Source: Jejubacter calystegiae (GTDB lineage Bacteria > Pseudomonadota > Gammaproteobacteria > Enterobacterales > Enterobacteriaceae). Taken from it: a stretch of 64,000 nt of DNA. This document shows, one piece after another, positions 60,705 through 64,000 of this stretch. Where the stretch lies: the NCBI RefSeq assembly GCF_005671395.1, contig NZ_CP040428.1:1-64000 (forward strand), read 5' to 3'. Position 1 is the stretch's first letter. Each line of letters starts with the position of its first letter. The notes under the pieces were generated by a model. The model saw only the letters and a list, made by a program, of their open reading frames with translations. It made no database searches and had not been told where the DNA came from. A program made the position numbers and the translations under genes.

Positions 60705-61496
60705 TTAAATATCATATTCCTGACGTTTAACTTGCTGCCAGGCCGCTTCCATTTGGGTAAGCGTCGCTTCGTGCATCTCCAGCCCCTGCGCCGCAATTAT
60801 CTGCTCCACCTGGCGGAAGCGGCGTTCAAATTTGCGATTAGCCTGGGCCAGCGCCATCTCCGCTTTGGCGCCAAGATGGCGGGAAAGATTCACCGTCGCG
60901 AACAGCAGATCGCCGATCTCCTCTTCCAGCTTCGCCTGATCCACCACCGCCTGCTGCGCCTCGTGCATCACTTCGTCCAGCTCTTCATGCACCTTATCGA
61001 CCACCGGGCCCAGGGTTTCCCAGTCAAAGCCCACGGCGGCGACCCGCTTCTGAATTTTATGGGCGCGCATCAGCGCTGGCAGGGTTTCCGGCACATCGTC
61101 CAGCGCCGAATGCTGCGCCTTCTGCGCCCGCTCTTCTCGCTTGGTCTGCTCCCAGTTGTGGGCGATGGCTGCGCTATCGTTCAGCGCTTTGTCGCCAAAG
61201 ATATGGGGGTGACGGCGCTCCAGTTTGTCGCTGATGGCGGCGCAGATATCCTCAAAGTCGAAGAGCCCCTGCTCACTGGCCATTCGGGCATAGAACACCA
61301 CCTGAAACAGCAGGTCCCCCAGTTCACCGCGCAGGGAATCAAAATCCTCGCGCTGGATGGCATCCAGTACCTCGTAAGTCTCCTCCAGGGTGTAGGGGGC
61401 AATGGTCGAGAAGGTCTGGACTTTGTCCCACGGGCAGCCGGTTTCCGGGTCGCGCAGGCGCTGCATAATGTTGAGTAGTCGGTCGATTTGCGTCAT
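60705..61496 (-). CDS. mazG: Nucleoside triphosphate pyrophosphohydrolase MazG
   Basis: A 263-residue all-helical NTP pyrophosphatase. Two MazG domains: DPETGCPWDKVQTFSTIAPY with EETYEVLDAI and LRGELGDLLFQVVFYARMA, then a second with KLEEEIGDLLFATVNLSRHL. The start is ATG 61496 (MTQIDRLLNIMQRL), giving the E. coli length; the frame extends through a REP-like element. It follows relA directly: mazE and mazF, found between them in E. coli, are missing. Confidence 0.96.
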   Translation of the reverse strand: MTQIDRLLNIMQRLRDPETGCPWDKVQTFSTIAPYTLEETYEVLDAIQREDFDSLRGELGDLLFQVVFYARMASEQGLFDFEDICAAISDKLERRHPHIFGDKALNDSAAIAHNWEQTKREERAQKAQHSALDDVPETLPALMRAHKIQKRVAAVGFDWETLGPVVDKVHEELDEVMHEAQQAVVDQAKLEEEIGDLLFATVNLSRHLGAKAEMALAQANRKFERRFRQVEQIIAAQGLEMHEATLTQMEAAWQQVKRQEYDI

Positions 61497-61520
61497 CGGG
61501 TGTCCTTGTAAGAAATATAT

Positions 61521-61560
61521 CCCCTCACCCCGGCCCTCTCCCAAAGGGAGAGGGGGGAAA
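61521..61560. repeat. REP-like intergenic palindrome, copy 3
   Basis: CCCTCACCCCGGCCCTCTCC, AAA, GGGAGAGGGG between mazG and relA, in the interval where mazEF sit in E. coli. A further partial palindrome (CCCCTTCCCC-AGGAGAGGGG) follows. Confidence 0.78.
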
Positions 61561-61600
61561 GAATACGGAGCCCCTTCCCCAGGAGAGGGGAGGTCTTATG

Positions 61601-63838
61601 TTATCCGCCGTGCAGGCGTCGGGCGTCGATGACGTCCGGTAGCTGGTTAAGCCGGGCCAGTACCCGTCCTAACACCTGCAGGTTATAGATTTCGATATTC
61701 ATATCGATGGTCGCCAGCTGCTGTTTGGTATCGCTGCGGCTGGTCACTCCCAGCACGTTCACCTTCTCGTTAGCCAGAATGGTGGTGATATCGCGCAGTA
61801 GCCCGCTGCGATCGTTGGCGGTGACCCGAACCACCAGCGAATAGCCCGCAGAGTAGCTTTCGCCCCAGACCGCATCGACGATACGCTCCGGCGCGTGGGC
61901 GCGCAGCTCGGTCAACTGGTCGCAGTCAGCGCGGTGGATAGAAATACCGCGCCCCTGGGTAATAAAGCCGACGATCTCATCACCCGGAATCGGCTGGCAG
62001 CAGCGGGCAATGTGGTGCATCAGATTGCCGACCCCTTCCACCACTACCCGACCGTCATCCCGACGCCGGTTCTGGCCCTGAGGCGCATAACTCTTCTGCT
62101 GCAGCTGACGCAGAGCTTCGGCGTCCTGCTCCTCGGCGCTCGGCTGATTAAACTGCGCCTGCAGAAAGTTCACCATCTGGTTAAGCCGAATGTCGCCGCC
62201 GCCGATGGCCGCCAGCAGCTCGTCGGGCTCGTTAAAGTTGTAGCGCGGCAGCAGTAGTTTTTCCGCCTCGCGCAGCCCAATGCCCAAATGGGTCAGTTCG
62301 TCATCCAGTATCTGACGTCCGGCCAGGATATTCTTGTCGCGATCCTGCTTACGGAACCAGGCGTGGATTTTGGAACGACCGCGGCTGGTCGTCACATAAC
62401 CCAGGTTCGGGTTCAGCCAGTCGCGGCTCGGGTTAGGCTGCTTCTGGGTGATAATCTCAACCTGATCGCCCATCTGCAGCTGGTAGGTAAAGGGAACGAT
62501 ACGCCCGCCAATTTTGGCACCAATGCAGCGGTGCCCCACATCGCTGTGAATGTGATAGGCGAAATCGAGCGGCGTAGAGCCTGCGGGCAGATCCACCACA
62601 TCGCCTTTCGGGGTAAAAACGTAGACCCGATCGTCAAAGACCTGGCTGCGCACCTCATCCAGCATTTCGCCGGAATCGGACATCTCTTCCTGCCAGGCGA
62701 TTAGCTTACGCAGCCACGCAATGCGATCCTCATGGCCGGAGCGCCCGGCGCTGGCGGCGCCCTCTTTATATTTCCAGTGGGCCGCCACCCCCAGCTCCGA
62801 CTCTTCATGCATCTGTTTGGTGCGGATCTGGATCTCCACCGTTTTGCCTTCCGGCCCCAGCACCACGGTATGAATCGACTGATAGCCGTTCGGTTTCGGG
62901 TTGGCGACATAGTCGTCAAACTCGTCCGGCAGGTGGCGCCACAGGGTGTGGACGATGCCCAGCGCGGCATAGCAGTCCTGCAGACGATCGGCCACTATAC
63001 GCACCGCCCGCACGTCGAACAGTTCGTCGAAGGAGAGCCGCTTTTTCTGCATCTTACGCCAGATGCTGTAGATATGTTTGGGGCGACCATATACCTCGGC
63101 CTTAACCCCCTCCTGCTTGATCGTTTCCCGCAGTCGGGCCACGAACTCATTGATATAGCGTTCGCGGTCGATGCGCCGCTCGTGCAGCAGCTTCGCGATG
63201 CTTTTGTACTCCGCCGGGTGCAGATAGCGGAAACAGTAATCCTCCAGTTCCCATTTAAGCTGGCCGATGCCCAGTCGGTTGGCCAACGGCGCATAGATGT
63301 TGGTGCACTCTTTGGCCGCCAGCACCCGTTCATCTTCCGGCGCATCCTTCACTTCCCGCAGGTGGGCGATACGCTCCGCCAGTTTGATAACCACGCAGCG
63401 GAAGTCATCCACCATCGCCAGCAGCATACGGCGCACGTTATCCACCTGTTCAGACGAAATAGCGTCGTCGGTGTGGGTGGCCTTAAGCTGGCGAATGGCG
63501 TCCATATCACGTACGCCGTGAATCAGATGCACCACCTGCTGGCCCATGCTCTCCAGCAGAACCTCTTCCGTGACCGCCCCGCTGTCGGCCAGCGGGAACA
63601 GCAGCGCCGCTCGCAGGGTGTCGATATCCATGCTCAGCATCGAGAGGATCTCGACCATCTCCACGCCGCGCCACAGCAGCAGCTCCGCCTGAGGGTGTCC
63701 CTGGGTCTGCTGTTCACAATAATGCCAGGTTTCGGCCAGGTGCTCACAAGACTGCGGGCTGATTCCCAGACTCGCTACCCATTGATCCGGGGCGAACTCG
63801 CCAGCTTTATTGAGATGTGCACTTCTTACCGCAACCAT
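61601..63838 (-). CDS. relA: GTP pyrophosphokinase RelA ((p)ppGpp synthetase I)
   Basis: A 745-residue ribosome-associated stringent-response enzyme. The start is ATG 63838 (MVAVRSAHLNKAGEF), as in E. coli. Inactive pseudo-hydrolase domain with LLFPLADSG in place of HDxxED; synthetase domain YGRPKHIYSIWRKMQKKRL and FDELFDVRAVRIVADRLQD; TGS domain VFTPKGDVVDLPAGSTPLDF; C-terminal zinc-finger region (HHIARCCQPIPGDEIVG) and ACT domain. Intact. Confidence 0.98.
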   Translation of the reverse strand: MVAVRSAHLNKAGEFAPDQWVASLGISPQSCEHLAETWHYCEQQTQGHPQAELLLWRGVEMVEILSMLSMDIDTLRAALLFPLADSGAVTEEVLLESMGQQVVHLIHGVRDMDAIRQLKATHTDDAISSEQVDNVRRMLLAMVDDFRCVVIKLAERIAHLREVKDAPEDERVLAAKECTNIYAPLANRLGIGQLKWELEDYCFRYLHPAEYKSIAKLLHERRIDRERYINEFVARLRETIKQEGVKAEVYGRPKHIYSIWRKMQKKRLSFDELFDVRAVRIVADRLQDCYAALGIVHTLWRHLPDEFDDYVANPKPNGYQSIHTVVLGPEGKTVEIQIRTKQMHEESELGVAAHWKYKEGAASAGRSGHEDRIAWLRKLIAWQEEMSDSGEMLDEVRSQVFDDRVYVFTPKGDVVDLPAGSTPLDFAYHIHSDVGHRCIGAKIGGRIVPFTYQLQMGDQVEIITQKQPNPSRDWLNPNLGYVTTSRGRSKIHAWFRKQDRDKNILAGRQILDDELTHLGIGLREAEKLLLPRYNFNEPDELLAAIGGGDIRLNQMVNFLQAQFNQPSAEEQDAEALRQLQQKSYAPQGQNRRRDDGRVVVEGVGNLMHHIARCCQPIPGDEIVGFITQGRGISIHRADCDQLTELRAHAPERIVDAVWGESYSAGYSLVVRVTANDRSGLLRDITTILANEKVNVLGVTSRSDTKQQLATIDMNIEIYNLQVLGRVLARLNQLPDVIDARRLHGG

Positions 63839-63900
63839 TATCCTCTCCTTTTGCGCCCGAAGGGCTGCCGCTATTACGCGGCCTTGCATAACGCAGACGC

Positions 63901-64000
63901 TTAACGTCGTTCAAATAGCGCCATTGACTCCAGGTGCCCCGTATGGGGAAACATATCCAGCATCGCCAGCCTGGTGAGACGGTAACCGGTCTCGCACAGC
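63901..64000 (-). CDS. rlmD: 23S rRNA (uracil(1939)-C(5))-methyltransferase RlmD, C-terminal end
   Basis: The last 32 codons of a gene that enters from the right. It reads [20 protein letters not shown] then MALFERR and stops at 63903-63901. [11 protein letters not shown] with the following M-x-L-F is the C-terminal signature of the TrmA/RlmD family; the location next to relA is that of rlmD (rumA) in E. coli. Confidence 0.92.
   Translation of the reverse strand, partial: LCETGYRLTRLAMLDMFPHTGHLESMALFERR

Overview
The window is chromosomal DNA of a member of the Enterobacteriaceae. The housekeeping genes (mltB, pncC, mutS, pcm-surE-truD-ispF-ispD-ftsB-ygbE, cysCND, iap, cysHIJ, queD, queE, eno, pyrG, mazG, relA, rlmD) match E. 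coli products closely and follow the E. coli order around mutS to relA. The genus cannot be fixed from this sequence alone. No rRNA, tRNA, integrase or insertion sequence was seen.

Layout. 1-4535: the mltB-pncC pair, split by a P-type ATPase and a divergent 38-residue membrane peptide. 4932-11500: accessory genes: a chemoreceptor, a three-subunit FAD/cytochrome c sugar-acid dehydrogenase of the gluconate 2-dehydrogenase type, and a secreted YjiK-like protein. 11648-20726: a self-contained carbohydrate cluster with two sugar porters, an RbsD-like protein, a PfkB kinase, an FGGY kinase and an FAD oxidase on one strand, and a class I aldolase plus a YhfZ-type regulator on the other. Between the two halves lies a TTGACA promoter with a perfect palindromic operator. 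In E. coli the mltB-mutS interval holds srl, nor, hyp, hyc and asc genes; none of them is here.

21723-34730: mutS to iap. The main anomaly is here. nlpD is fused in frame to a DeoR-family repressor gene (ygbI-like). The NlpD LytM domain, all of rpoS and the ygbJ-N type genes that lie between these two in E. coli are missing. The promoter inside nlpD that drives rpoS in E. coli appears to survive and now points at the repressor.

34765-47934: a type I-E CRISPR-Cas region with a rearranged architecture. cas8e-cse2-cas7-cas5-cas6e-cas1-cas2 feed into a leader and a 42-repeat array. Beyond that array lie cas3, then the 3' end of a second, diverged cas2 with its own leader and an 18-repeat array. 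cas3 is missing from its usual place between cysH and cas8e; that gap holds an inverted orphan CRISPR repeat.

47935-64000: cysHIJ, queD, queE, a ManNAc-6-P epimerase / PTS permease / RpiR regulator module, eno, pyrG, mazG, relA and the end of rlmD. Three copies of a REP-like intergenic palindrome are scattered here. The mazEF toxin-antitoxin genes that E. coli carries between relA and mazG are absent.

How the parts work together: the sulfate genes (cysDNC, cysJIH) carry out sulfate activation and reduction to sulfide, and they flank the CRISPR locus as in E. coli. The rearranged Cas genes still provide a full I-E set (Cascade, Cas1-Cas2, Cas3). The sugar cluster has the parts for import, oxidation, two phosphorylations and aldol cleavage of an unidentified sugar or polyol.
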